64,000 bases of DNA, taken from assembly GCF_001427105.1 (NCBI RefSeq), contig NZ_LMGI01000001.1, positions 620,001-684,000 on the forward strand. The letters run 5' to 3'. Positions within the stretch are counted from its first letter, which is position 1, and the number at the start of each line of letters is the position of its first letter. The translations under genes and the position numbers were made by a program. Shown here one piece after another: positions 43,570 to 51,501 of the stretch. The DNA comes from Sphingopyxis sp. Root154 (lineage in GTDB: Bacteria; Pseudomonadota; Alphaproteobacteria; Sphingomonadales; Sphingomonadaceae). The notes under the pieces are model-generated. The model had not been told where the DNA came from, did no database searches, and saw nothing but the letters and a program-made list of their open reading frames with translations.

Positions 43570-43908
43570 ATGATCGAGCACCACGGCAGCTGCCATTGCG
43601 GGCGGGTTCACTTGGTACTGCGCGACGAGCCAACCGAAGTCGGCGAATGCAATTGCTCGATTTGCCGGCGTACCGCCGGACTGTGGCACTATTGCCCGCC
43701 GAAATCGGTCACGGTCGAGGGAGAGGGAGTAGCCTACCAGCAGGGTGATCGCGCACTCGACACGTGGCACTGCCAAGCCTGTGGCTGTACGACACACTGG
43801 ACGCCAACTGATCCCAATTACCAGCGCATGGGAGTCAATCTCAGGATGTTCGAACCCGATTTGTGGCGCGATTTGCCGCGTCGTCTTGTTGATGGCGCGT
43901 CTTACTGA
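43570..43908 (+). CDS. GFA-family (glutathione-dependent formaldehyde-activating-like) zinc protein
   Basis: A 112-residue Mis18/GFA-fold protein with the expected zinc cysteines: GSCHCGRVHL, CNCSICRRT and CQACGC. The family name comes from Gfa of Paracoccus, whose catalytic role has been disputed, so no reaction is assigned. AAGGAG lies before ATG 43570. It stands alone between two copies of the dispersed repeat. Confidence 0.88.
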   Translation: MIEHHGSCHCGRVHLVLRDEPTEVGECNCSICRRTAGLWHYCPPKSVTVEGEGVAYQQGDRALDTWHCQACGCTTHWTPTDPNYQRMGVNLRMFEPDLWRDLPRRLVDGASY

Positions 43909-43920
43909 AGGGATTTAACT

Positions 43921-43949
43921 CTGGCCGGTAGTTGTCCGTCAGCTTTCAG
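43921..43949. repeat. Dispersed intergenic repeat, copy 2 (divergent)
   Basis: Starts CTGGCCGGTAG and contains TCAGCTTTCAGA; 15 to 25 bases further it reads GAAGCGGAC, as does copy 1. It begins 12 bases past the GFA gene stop. Confidence 0.4.
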
Positions 43950-44061
43950 ACCGAGATCGTGCGAAGCGGACTTTGCTCTCAGCGACCAAGGGCGTGAGGC
44001 TGGCTCGCGTCGAATAACAGGATGCAGACATGGCCATTAGTCCGATGCTATCGACGAGTTC

Positions 44062-44709
44062 ATGATCCGATACGACACCAGCTTTCAAAGACTGGCATTC
44101 TGCCTCGCGGGACTTGCGGGCTTTGTCGATGCCATCGGGTTCCTCGGGTCTGGCGGACTCTTCGTATCGTTCATGAGCGGCAACTCGACCAGACTGGCCA
44201 TTGGTATAACGGAAGCGAAGACTGTCGCCTTGGCGGCTGCAGCGCTGATCGGCCTCTTCGTTGCCGGTGTGTTCCTCAACATCATCGTGACGGCGAAAAT
44301 AACCGTCGCGCATCGCAAGGTCGTGGCAATATCGGGCGTCGCCGTGCTTCTCCTCTGCGCTGCATGCTGCAAATGGACCGGGTTCGATGTCGCTGCCACA
44401 GGATTTCTCTGCGTTGCAATGGGCGCCTCAAACACGATCTTCCGCCGCGACGGAGAGGTGAGTATCGGCGTCACTTATATGACCGGCAACCTTGTCAAAC
44501 TCGGGCACAGGCTCGCTGATGCGGCACTGGGTGGTAGCCGGACGGATTGGATTCCCTATTTGCTCCTTTGGCTTGCCCTTGTCCTCGGCGGAATTCTCGG
44601 TGCCGCCAGTTATTCCTGGTCTCAAGATGCAAGTCTTGGCTTCGCAGCGGCCTTCGCTCTCTTCCTCATTCCCGTAGTACAAAGAATCACCGGCTCCTTG
44701 AAGTCGTAA
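44062..44709 (+). CDS. DUF1275/YoaK-family membrane protein
   Basis: A 215-residue membrane protein of six helices. Helix 1 has FCLAGLAGFVDAIGFLGSGG and then FVSFMSGNSTRLA, the hallmark of DUF1275; the second half repeats the pattern (TYMTGNLVKLG). It may be a small transporter, but no substrate is known. No strong ribosome site was seen before ATG 44062. A repeat copy starts right at its stop codon. Confidence 0.88.
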   Translation: MIRYDTSFQRLAFCLAGLAGFVDAIGFLGSGGLFVSFMSGNSTRLAIGITEAKTVALAAAALIGLFVAGVFLNIIVTAKITVAHRKVVAISGVAVLLLCAACCKWTGFDVAATGFLCVAMGASNTIFRRDGEVSIGVTYMTGNLVKLGHRLADAALGGSRTDWIPYLLLWLALVLGGILGAASYSWSQDASLGFAAAFALFLIPVVQRITGSLKS

Positions 44710-44739
44710 TTGGCCGATAGCAGACTGGCAGCTTTTGGA
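44710..44739. repeat. Dispersed intergenic repeat, copy 3
   Basis: TTGGCCGAT then GACTGGCAGCTTT; matches copy 1 at roughly 25 of 30 positions. Directly abuts the DUF1275 stop codon. Confidence 0.45.
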
Positions 44740-44831
44740 TCGAAATCAGCGAAAGCATCAGTGGGCACATCTCGCCGGTCGATCACGAGAACATACTGAT
44801 CTTGGATGTAGTTATTCGCAACCCATAGAAC

Positions 44832-45986
44832 TCATCGTTCGCCCATCGAGTCACCGAATGTCTTCGATATGGGTTTCAACAGATATCCGAGCACCGTGTT
44901 CTTGCCTGTCTTGATCTCGACGGAGGCAGTCATGCCAGGCTGTATCTCGATCTTTTCACCCGTCCTCGGGCGCAGCGAACGGGCGTCGGCGACGACGTTA
45001 ACCCGGTAGAATATCTGTTCACCGGACGGCTTCTGCTCGGTCAGTGTATCGGGGCTGATGTAGGTGACCCGCCCGTTTGCCGAGCCATAGATCGAGGAAT
45101 CATAGGCATCGAATTTCACCGAGGCGTTCTGGCCGACCCGCAAATAGGCGATATCGACCGGGGACACCTTGGCTTCGATGATCAGTTTGTCGCCGGTGGG
45201 GACGATTTGCAGCACTTCGTCGCCGGGACGCAGAACGGCGCCGATCGTTGTAAAGCGCACATTCTTGACCACGCCGTCGGTGGGCGCAAACAATATGGCG
45301 GCATCGAGCGCGGCCACCCTTTGTTTCAACGTTTGGTCGGCGACGACGAGTTCTTCTTCGGTCCGGCTATACTCGGCCTGAAGGTCCTGAAGATATTTAT
45401 TCTGCCGGTTCGCGATCTGCCCCTCGATGTCCGCAACCGACCGTTGAAGCCGCATTATTTCGCTGCGGCTAACGTCCCCAAATTCGAGCAGCGGCATATT
45501 CATTTCGAGCTCGCGGCGCGCGATCGCCTGCATGTTTCGCAAAGTGCCTATATCCTCGGCCTGCGCCGTGCGCCGACGACTGTAGAGCTGCCGCTGATTA
45601 GCCACGAATTCGGGGAACGCCTGAACATCGTCCGTGAAGGCGAGCGGACGGTTGAATAGCTCGGCCTCGATGCGGCTCTTGATCGTGCGGTAGCTTGCAA
45701 CCTTTGCACGCGATTCCTCGACCGCCGCCTGAATTCGGATGGGATCGAGGACGACGAGTTTCTGCCCGCGACGAACGCGGTCGCCTTCGCGCACGAGGAT
45801 TTCGCCAATGACGCCGCCGTCGGTGCTCTGGATCACCTGCACCCGTCCCGCCGGAATAACCTGGCCCGTGGCGCGGCTGACCTGGTCGATCTCGGCCCAG
45901 CCGGCCCAAATGAGCATGCCGATCAACGCGACCGCGGTCACATTGATGACCAAGCTGGATCGGCGAAGAGTTTGGGGAACCCGCAT
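44832..45986 (-). CDS. Type I secretion membrane fusion protein (HlyD family)
   Basis: A 384-residue periplasmic adaptor. An N-terminal membrane helix (about 12-28) is followed by the lipoyl half motif (VIPAGRVQVIQSTDGGVIGE), a long coiled coil (about 75-235, with QLYSRRRTAQAEDIG and NRQNKYLQDLQAEY), the second lipoyl half (VAALDAAILFAPTDGVVKNV) and a beta barrel ending PISKTFGDS. It would bridge the ABC exporter to a TolC-like channel. It starts two bases after the ABC gene. No TolC homologue follows within the window. Confidence 0.9.
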   Translation of the reverse strand: MRVPQTLRRSSLVINVTAVALIGMLIWAGWAEIDQVSRATGQVIPAGRVQVIQSTDGGVIGEILVREGDRVRRGQKLVVLDPIRIQAAVEESRAKVASYRTIKSRIEAELFNRPLAFTDDVQAFPEFVANQRQLYSRRRTAQAEDIGTLRNMQAIARRELEMNMPLLEFGDVSRSEIMRLQRSVADIEGQIANRQNKYLQDLQAEYSRTEEELVVADQTLKQRVAALDAAILFAPTDGVVKNVRFTTIGAVLRPGDEVLQIVPTGDKLIIEAKVSPVDIAYLRVGQNASVKFDAYDSSIYGSANGRVTYISPDTLTEQKPSGEQIFYRVNVVADARSLRPRTGEKIEIQPGMTASVEIKTGKNTVLGYLLKPISKTFGDSMGER

Positions 45987-45988
45987 CC

Positions 45989-47689
45989 TTAACTCCCGGC
46001 CTGCGGCTGCGGAATCGCGGAAGCCGCTTTCTCTCCGCGACGCAATTTGTCGATAACCGATGCCGTGTCGCCATCGAGCACGACGCGCCCCCCCTGCATA
46101 ACCAGCAACCGCGACATCGCGCCAAGAAATTGCAGCTTATGCGTGACGATGACGATAGCCGTCGACGGCTCGCTCTCCTTCGTCAAAAATCCGAGGACAC
46201 GCGCCTCATTCTCCTGATCGAGATTCGACGTCGGCTCGTCGAGCAGCAGAAAAAGCGGGCGCAGCAGGAAGACGCGCGCCAACCCCACCATCGTGCGCTG
46301 CCCCCCCGACAATCCGCCGCCACCTTCGAATATCGGAAGATCGAGACCTTTAGGATGGGTGCGCACTAGGTCATCGAGACCCGAGCGCGACGCGGCTTCA
46401 AGCAACTGATCGTCTGTAACCGTCGGCAGCCCCATGGTCAGATTGTCGCGCAGCGTACCCGAAACGAGGCGGTAATCCTGTGGGAAATAGCAAATCTCGC
46501 GCCGGAGGCTGTCTTCGGCGATCTGGTCGAGCGCGATGCCGCCAAGAAGTACGTGCCCTTTTTGCGGGGGTACCAACCCTGCCAGCAACCGCAGCAGGGT
46601 CGATTTGCCGGCGCCAACAGATCCGATGATGCCCACTCGCTCTCCCGCTCCGATTTCGAGCTTCGGAACAGCAAGACCGAAACGCGATTCCCCGTGCGCG
46701 AAAACGATATTCTCGACCTTCAAAGCCGACCCCGGGGTATCAGGACGGATTTTCTGCATGTCGAGCGGCTGATCGCTCGGCATCGCCAGCAATTGATCGA
46801 GGGCGCGAAGCGACGCGCGCGCGTAGCCCCACTGGACGACGAAGCCGGGCAGCGATGCGACGAGAGGACCGTTTATGCGGCCGCTGATGATCGTGCAAGC
46901 GATCAGCCCGCCCATCGTCATCTCGCCCTGATTGACGCGATAGGCGCCCCACACGACGATGCCGACATAGGCGACTTGCTGAAGAAAAGCGAAGGTCTGG
47001 CTGGCAATGACCGACCACCGTTGGACTTTCACATCATGGCTGTTGACCGTATCGATCAGACTGTTCCACGCGGCGAGCATGTGCCACCCTCCCCGGTTGG
47101 CCTTGATCGTTTCTGAGGCGTCAAGCGCTTCAACCAGAAGACCGTTCTTGCGATTGCCGGTGACCTGCGTTCGATCGGCATGCTCGCGAATCCCACGCGA
47201 AAATATGAGGGCGAGCAGAAGCGAGAGCGCGAAGATCGCCAGCGGCACAACCGCGACAACACCGCCGATCATGGCCATTACGACGAGAAACAGCAGCGCG
47301 AACGGCAGATCCGCCATGACGAAGATCGAGGCGGAGGAAAAAATCTGGCGTACTTGCTCGAGCCCGCGCAACTGCGCCGCCATCGTTCCTATGCCCGGCG
47401 GCCGCGCATCGAGGCGGACGGCTTGCATTCGATCGAAGAAATATTCAGAGACTTCGGCGTCGATTGCCATGGCTTCGCGGCCGACCATCAAGGCCCGGAT
47501 GATGCGCATTATGAAGTCGATGAGCAGCGCGAAACCGATCCCCGCCGTCAGAACCCAAAGAGTGGCGAAGCCCCCGCGCGGGATGACACGGTCATAGACC
47601 TGCATCGAATAAAGCGAGGTAGCGAGTGCGAGCGCGTTGACGACGACGGTCGCGACGACGGTTTCGAACAGGACATGCTTGCGGCGCAT
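45989..47689 (-). CDS. Type I secretion ABC transporter (permease and ATPase)
   Basis: A 566-residue exporter half. The transmembrane domain (about 10-290) begins LFETVVATVVVNALALATSL. The nucleotide-binding domain has Walker A GSVGAGKST (356-364), Q-loop FPQDY, signature LSGGQ (460-464), Walker B LLLDEPT (481-487) and H-loop VTHK. The sequence is closest to LapB/RTX-type exporters, but the N-terminal C39-like domain of those is absent: upstream in-frame codons (PWSAI) run to a stop near 47750 without another start. No clear ribosome site at ATG 47689, so the 5' end may be eroded. Confidence 0.9.
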   Translation of the reverse strand: MRRKHVLFETVVATVVVNALALATSLYSMQVYDRVIPRGGFATLWVLTAGIGFALLIDFIMRIIRALMVGREAMAIDAEVSEYFFDRMQAVRLDARPPGIGTMAAQLRGLEQVRQIFSSASIFVMADLPFALLFLVVMAMIGGVVAVVPLAIFALSLLLALIFSRGIREHADRTQVTGNRKNGLLVEALDASETIKANRGGWHMLAAWNSLIDTVNSHDVKVQRWSVIASQTFAFLQQVAYVGIVVWGAYRVNQGEMTMGGLIACTIISGRINGPLVASLPGFVVQWGYARASLRALDQLLAMPSDQPLDMQKIRPDTPGSALKVENIVFAHGESRFGLAVPKLEIGAGERVGIIGSVGAGKSTLLRLLAGLVPPQKGHVLLGGIALDQIAEDSLRREICYFPQDYRLVSGTLRDNLTMGLPTVTDDQLLEAASRSGLDDLVRTHPKGLDLPIFEGGGGLSGGQRTMVGLARVFLLRPLFLLLDEPTSNLDQENEARVLGFLTKESEPSTAIVIVTHKLQFLGAMSRLLVMQGGRVVLDGDTASVIDKLRRGEKAASAIPQPQAGS

Positions 47690-47962
47690 AATGGCCGACC
47701 AAGGTCGGAATCGACAGGCAAAGCTCGACGATGGGCTGGGTGCCGCGCCTCATCGGACAACAAACGCGCCCTTGGCGAAGCCGCAGGCGGGGCGGCGTGC
47801 GCGCGGGCCTGGGCTTTTAGCCGCCGCCCCGCCAAGAACAGCGAGCCAAGAGCGCTGCGCGGCCAATCGTGCAAACGCGCGACCTCTGGCGGCGCCTGCC
47901 GCCGTCAGTGTACGCTCATTTGAGGCCGCGCTCACTATGACCGTCGAGCCCAGCCGATGCGG

Positions 47963-49930
47963 TCAGCTCTCCCACGCGAGGTTGAGCACGACCGCCGCCA
48001 TCGCGGATTTGTCATGCGGCAGAAACCGGCCATAATGTTTGGCGACGATCTCGGGGCTATCCTGAATCGCATAGCCCGCCTGCTCATAGGAGCCGGTCTT
48101 CTTGAGCACATGGGTTGCCAGTACGTCGCGAACATTATGTGGGCCGTGTGGCAGCAAGCCCTTGATTGCGCCTTGCCCTGTGTAGGGGTTGTAGATGCCG
48201 TATCGCTGGATTGTAAGGCGCCACGCATCGTAAAAGCCTAATTGGCTATAGGCGGCATTTTTCGTCGTCAGCTTGGCAGACTTTACGAAGAAGGTCCTCG
48301 GATCCTCAGCGCCGCCAAGGAGGATTTGCCGGTCCCGCTGGAGATAGATGTCGATGAACTCGTAGAGCCGCCCGAGATCGGGAAGCAGGAGCCGGTAAGG
48401 CTTCCTGCTGAAGAAGGAGGAGGACGCGTTCTTGAAGGCGACCGCCGGAATGAAGACCTCCCATCCACCCGAAAGATCATTCCATCTGAGTTCGCCGCAT
48501 TTCAGCATCTCAAGCTGCTTCTCAGTGCTGTGCCGTCCGCCCCGGACGCAGAAACGAAGCTGCCGCAGATTCTTCTGGCGTAGTCCGAGATGTAATCCGA
48601 AACGCAACATCAAGAAGGCGCGCACGGCCTCGGCAGCCGACTTTGGGTGACGCCGTGCATTCGGCATCCGGTCCAATATTTCCTCGGTGATCTTGCGATA
48701 CTCGCCGACGGGGCTCGCCGCTTCGAGGATCGGCAGTATCGGTTCGAACGGATCGCGGTGGACCTTCGCGACGCGCTGGACATCCTTCTTCCGGTTCAAC
48801 GCATAGATGGTGAAGCGATCGCAAAGGGCATCCCAGTCCTGCCGGGCTTCGTCGATCTCGCTCGGCGATATCAGGCCATCGACTGGTTGCAGCGCGCCCG
48901 CAAGCCCCGGATTCTGCCGCATCCAGCCCGTCTTGTCGCGCGAGAGCGACAGCGCGAAGTCGAGCATATTGACCTCCCAGCTCGTGTAGAAGCCGCGGCG
49001 ATCCTCGCGCCACTGGAGATACCAATCCCAGACCGAAGGAAAGAGAAGCATGGCCAGGCACAGCCGGTCGAGCGGAACGCCATGGCCCTTGACCTCGCTG
49101 TCGAGCGGCGAGCGCAGCGCGCCGAAGAGAAGTCCCAGATGTTCGAGCTTCTGCGACGCGGTCTCCTCACCCCACATGCCCTGACGTAACAGCCCCGATG
49201 GAGCCAGCGTAGATGTCTTGAACGCGATAAGACGGCCTACCTCATGCTGGAGATGCAAGGGCGCGTCGCGGCAACCGGGCAGATTCTCGTCGACTGGGTC
49301 CGCTGCAGCGACAGCTACATCGCCCGGTACGAAATCATGGCAGTCGATCCGCGGGAAACGGAGAGAGAAGCGCTGCTGCGTCGCTCCACGCTGGAAGCGC
49401 CGATAGTCCGTAGTGCCGGCAATGATGACCGAGCGCACCCATTCCAATATTTCATCGCGTTCACGCTTGGGGCGCTTCGCGAAATCGCCGGGGAGGTGCC
49501 ACGCGAGCCGGCGTCGCTCGGGCGTGCACAATGTGGGAATGGCCCGCCTGGCCGTAGCGCGGCCACTTCGGTCCAGCTTGTCCCGAAAATATCCCGCGGG
49601 AAGCCGATAGCGGTGCTCGATCCGTTCGAGCACGGCGAGGCTCTCGATCGTTCCCGGCGCTCTTGTCCCTAGAACCCAAGTCTGGATCGTCTTGCGATCG
49701 GTCTTGTCGCGCGGGCCGATAATCGCGCGATGGAGATGATTGCAGCTGTCGCCATGCCGCCGCATGTGCAGCGCGAGTGCTTCCGGAAAGGAGGATGGGT
49801 CGACCCAGTCCCCTTCCAAAGCCTGCGGGAACTCGACAACCGGCTTGGGCTTCGGACCCCGCTTCTTTTTAGCATGACCCACGGCCCCGGCGATCTCGAT
49901 ATCGGGAAAAAGGGACGGACATTCAGCCAT
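47963..49930 (-). CDS. Large tyrosine recombinase-like protein with N-terminal HTH-like domain
   Basis: A 655-residue protein, far longer than a usual integrase. The C-terminal quarter shows the tyrosine recombinase active site: R451 in HLGLRQKN, H598 and R601 in PHNVRDVLATH, and H632-Y633 in IVAKHYGRF. Residues about 55-120 (HLHRAIIGPRDKTDRKTIQT, then TIESLAVLERIEHRY) resemble a lambda-repressor-type HTH. The middle part (about 130-420) is not recognised. Start GTG 49942 is an alternative. It is 208 bases to the left of tRNA-Thr, on the wrong side for classical 3' tRNA integration. The substrate site is unknown. Confidence 0.75.
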   Translation of the reverse strand: MAECPSLFPDIEIAGAVGHAKKKRGPKPKPVVEFPQALEGDWVDPSSFPEALALHMRRHGDSCNHLHRAIIGPRDKTDRKTIQTWVLGTRAPGTIESLAVLERIEHRYRLPAGYFRDKLDRSGRATARRAIPTLCTPERRRLAWHLPGDFAKRPKRERDEILEWVRSVIIAGTTDYRRFQRGATQQRFSLRFPRIDCHDFVPGDVAVAAADPVDENLPGCRDAPLHLQHEVGRLIAFKTSTLAPSGLLRQGMWGEETASQKLEHLGLLFGALRSPLDSEVKGHGVPLDRLCLAMLLFPSVWDWYLQWREDRRGFYTSWEVNMLDFALSLSRDKTGWMRQNPGLAGALQPVDGLISPSEIDEARQDWDALCDRFTIYALNRKKDVQRVAKVHRDPFEPILPILEAASPVGEYRKITEEILDRMPNARRHPKSAAEAVRAFLMLRFGLHLGLRQKNLRQLRFCVRGGRHSTEKQLEMLKCGELRWNDLSGGWEVFIPAVAFKNASSSFFSRKPYRLLLPDLGRLYEFIDIYLQRDRQILLGGAEDPRTFFVKSAKLTTKNAAYSQLGFYDAWRLTIQRYGIYNPYTGQGAIKGLLPHGPHNVRDVLATHVLKKTGSYEQAGYAIQDSPEIVAKHYGRFLPHDKSAMAAVVLNLAWES

Positions 49931-50137
49931 GAGGGTGGGCACTTTATATAGACTCCTGCATTCGATTTCGGGGCTGCGCCCGATGGCAGAAGCTCCCTTT
50001 CAAATCGAAAACGGCTCGATCGCTCGCTATCCGGTTGAAGGAGAATGCGGTCGCAAACCGTCTGTTGCGGTCCTCGAGGGAAAGTGCGCCACGACGCTTG
50101 TTTTCGCGCCGACACGCTGGTAGAGGCGCCCCTCGTT

Positions 50138-50213
50138 GCCGCTTTAGCTCAGTTGGTAGAGCACATCATTCGTAATGATGGGGTCACAGGTTCGAGTCCT
50201 GTAAGCGGCACCA
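50138..50213 (+). tRNA. tRNA-Thr (anticodon CGT)
   Basis: 76 bases folding as a complete cloverleaf: acceptor GCCGCTT / AAGCGGC, D arm AGCTCAGTTGGTAGAGC, anticodon stem TCATT / AATGA around CGT, T arm with GGTTCGAGTCC, and encoded CCA. Base pairing is intact. The anticodon CGT reads ACG (Thr). Confidence 0.96.
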
Positions 50214-50312
50214 TCGACCCCATAAATCAATGACTTAGGCGACACTCCGACTGGTTGCGCGTGGGCCGGATCGATGCTTGCGACCGCCGGGATAAGAATC
50301 GAATAGCTATCT

Positions 50313-51083
50313 TTATCCGCGGCCCGCGACTGGGCGCCTGGCAGAGAGCCCGAAGTCGGACGGCCGAAAGCTGAACCGGTCGTTGGAGGGAAATGCCCCG
50401 AATGCGGTAAGCTCGCCCCGCTCGTAACGAAAATGCCAGGTTTGGGCATTGCGAGGCTCCCGATCGTGGAAGACGGATGCGTCAAACAAGGCGACATTCG
50501 CGCGATGCTGAGGGTCTCGAACGGACGCGTAACGTATTGCTTGCGCCTCGATTAACCGTGCCTCAACGGCAAACAACTGACACGCCGAATAATCATCCGG
50601 CGACATCCATAGCGATGCACCCCCGACAAATGGCTGCGCGCACAGATCGAGCATGCGATCCATGCTCACGGAAACGCTGATTGCCGAATGCTCCACAGTA
50701 GTGCTCGGCGGTTGAGCCTCCGGCGATCGGGAATAGAATCGAAGACGCCAATAGGCTGTCTCCGCGATCGCCGTGTCGATTGTCTCAGCCGCATAGAAGA
50801 TGCCGGGTTTTTCGCCGACGCGACGGAATCTTGAACTACTCTTGTGTCCGTAACGAAACGGGGTGGCGAGCAAGTAGTGGAGATCCCTGGCCGCCACGGG
50901 CATGTTCGGCTTCACGTCGTCGGCCAACCGTTCGAGCAAAGCCTGATCTTCCGCGCCAGCCGCGAGACGGTTTGTCGAAATCCGATGCTGCGCCTCAACA
51001 ATCCGCCAGAGCTTTCCACTATAGACGCGAAAATGCTCTGGCTTCGGCGTTTGTTCAAACGCGGGCGCGGTAGTCATCGACAT
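50313..51083 (-). CDS. RES-domain toxin
   Basis: A 256-residue toxin of the RES-Xre system; characterised members destroy NAD+. The RES core is seen in LWRIVEAQHRIS, RFRRVGEKPGIFYAAETIDT and AIAETAYWRLRFY with the family's Arg, Tyr and Glu, and further conserved SP..YSACQ. The N-terminus (about 1-60) is an added segment. The gene overlaps the antitoxin gene by 29 bases. Start ATG 51083 or 51077. Confidence 0.88.
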   Translation of the reverse strand: MSMTTAPAFEQTPKPEHFRVYSGKLWRIVEAQHRISTNRLAAGAEDQALLERLADDVKPNMPVAARDLHYLLATPFRYGHKSSSRFRRVGEKPGIFYAAETIDTAIAETAYWRLRFYSRSPEAQPPSTTVEHSAISVSVSMDRMLDLCAQPFVGGASLWMSPDDYSACQLFAVEARLIEAQAIRYASVRDPQHRANVALFDASVFHDREPRNAQTWHFRYERGELTAFGAFPSNDRFSFRPSDFGLSARRPVAGRG

Positions 51084-51429
51084 AGTCGGCTACCTCGCTC
51101 AAACCGCGGATCGTCCGGATCAGATCGATAGGTCTGCCACCGAGGTCCAGATTCTCGGATTTCAGCCACGATATTGAGGCCGCATCGTCGCTCCCCATGA
51201 GCGCATCGAGGCTGCGAAAAAGGCGAATGAGATACTGCCCCAGCTCGAACGCTTTCTCGACTCGCTGGAGTTTGTAGCCGCCGGACCGAAGTCGAGACGC
51301 CGTGGCAGCAGAAATGCCGACGACCGCACCCAATTGCTCGTTGGTCAATTTCCAGCACGTGGCGACGCGCGCGACCGCTTCCGAAAGAACTCGGCTCTGA
51401 TCCGCTTGAGAAACCAGCCGCGTCGCCAC
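51055..51429 (-). CDS. Xre/MbcA-type antitoxin
   Basis: A 124-residue antitoxin. The N-terminal HTH (LSEAVARVATCWKLTNEQLG, ISAATASRLRSGGYK) and the C-terminal Xre-MbcA-ParS toxin-binding domain (LFRSLDALMGSDDAASISWL, GRPIDLIRTIRGL) are both present. Start GTG 51429 is chosen because AGGAG lies seven bases before it and because the longer frame to ATG 51462 would place the palindromic operator inside the coding sequence. It precedes and overlaps the toxin gene, the usual order for autoregulation. Confidence 0.87.
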   Translation of the reverse strand: MATRLVSQADQSRVLSEAVARVATCWKLTNEQLGAVVGISAATASRLRSGGYKLQRVEKAFELGQYLIRLFRSLDALMGSDDAASISWLKSENLDLGGRPIDLIRTIRGLSEVADYVDDYRARV

Positions 51430-51440
51430 AACATTCTCCT

Positions 51441-51464
51441 GAATGAAATTCCACAATATCATTC
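51441..51464. promoter_or_regulatory. Palindromic operator of RES-Xre operon
   Basis: Half sites GAATGAAATT and AATATCATTC separated by CCAC; nine of ten positions are complementary. It lies 12 to 35 bases upstream of the antitoxin start, where the autorepressing Xre protein would be expected to bind. Confidence 0.65.
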
Positions 51465-51501
51465 ATAGGAACAATTCGGTGAATTTGCAAGTGGAAGGGG
51501 T

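Noticed and set aside
47963-50213. Island integrated at tRNA-Thr by the large recombinase
   Set aside because: The recombinase lies on the 5' side of the tRNA, and no repeat of the tRNA 3' end was seen on either side.
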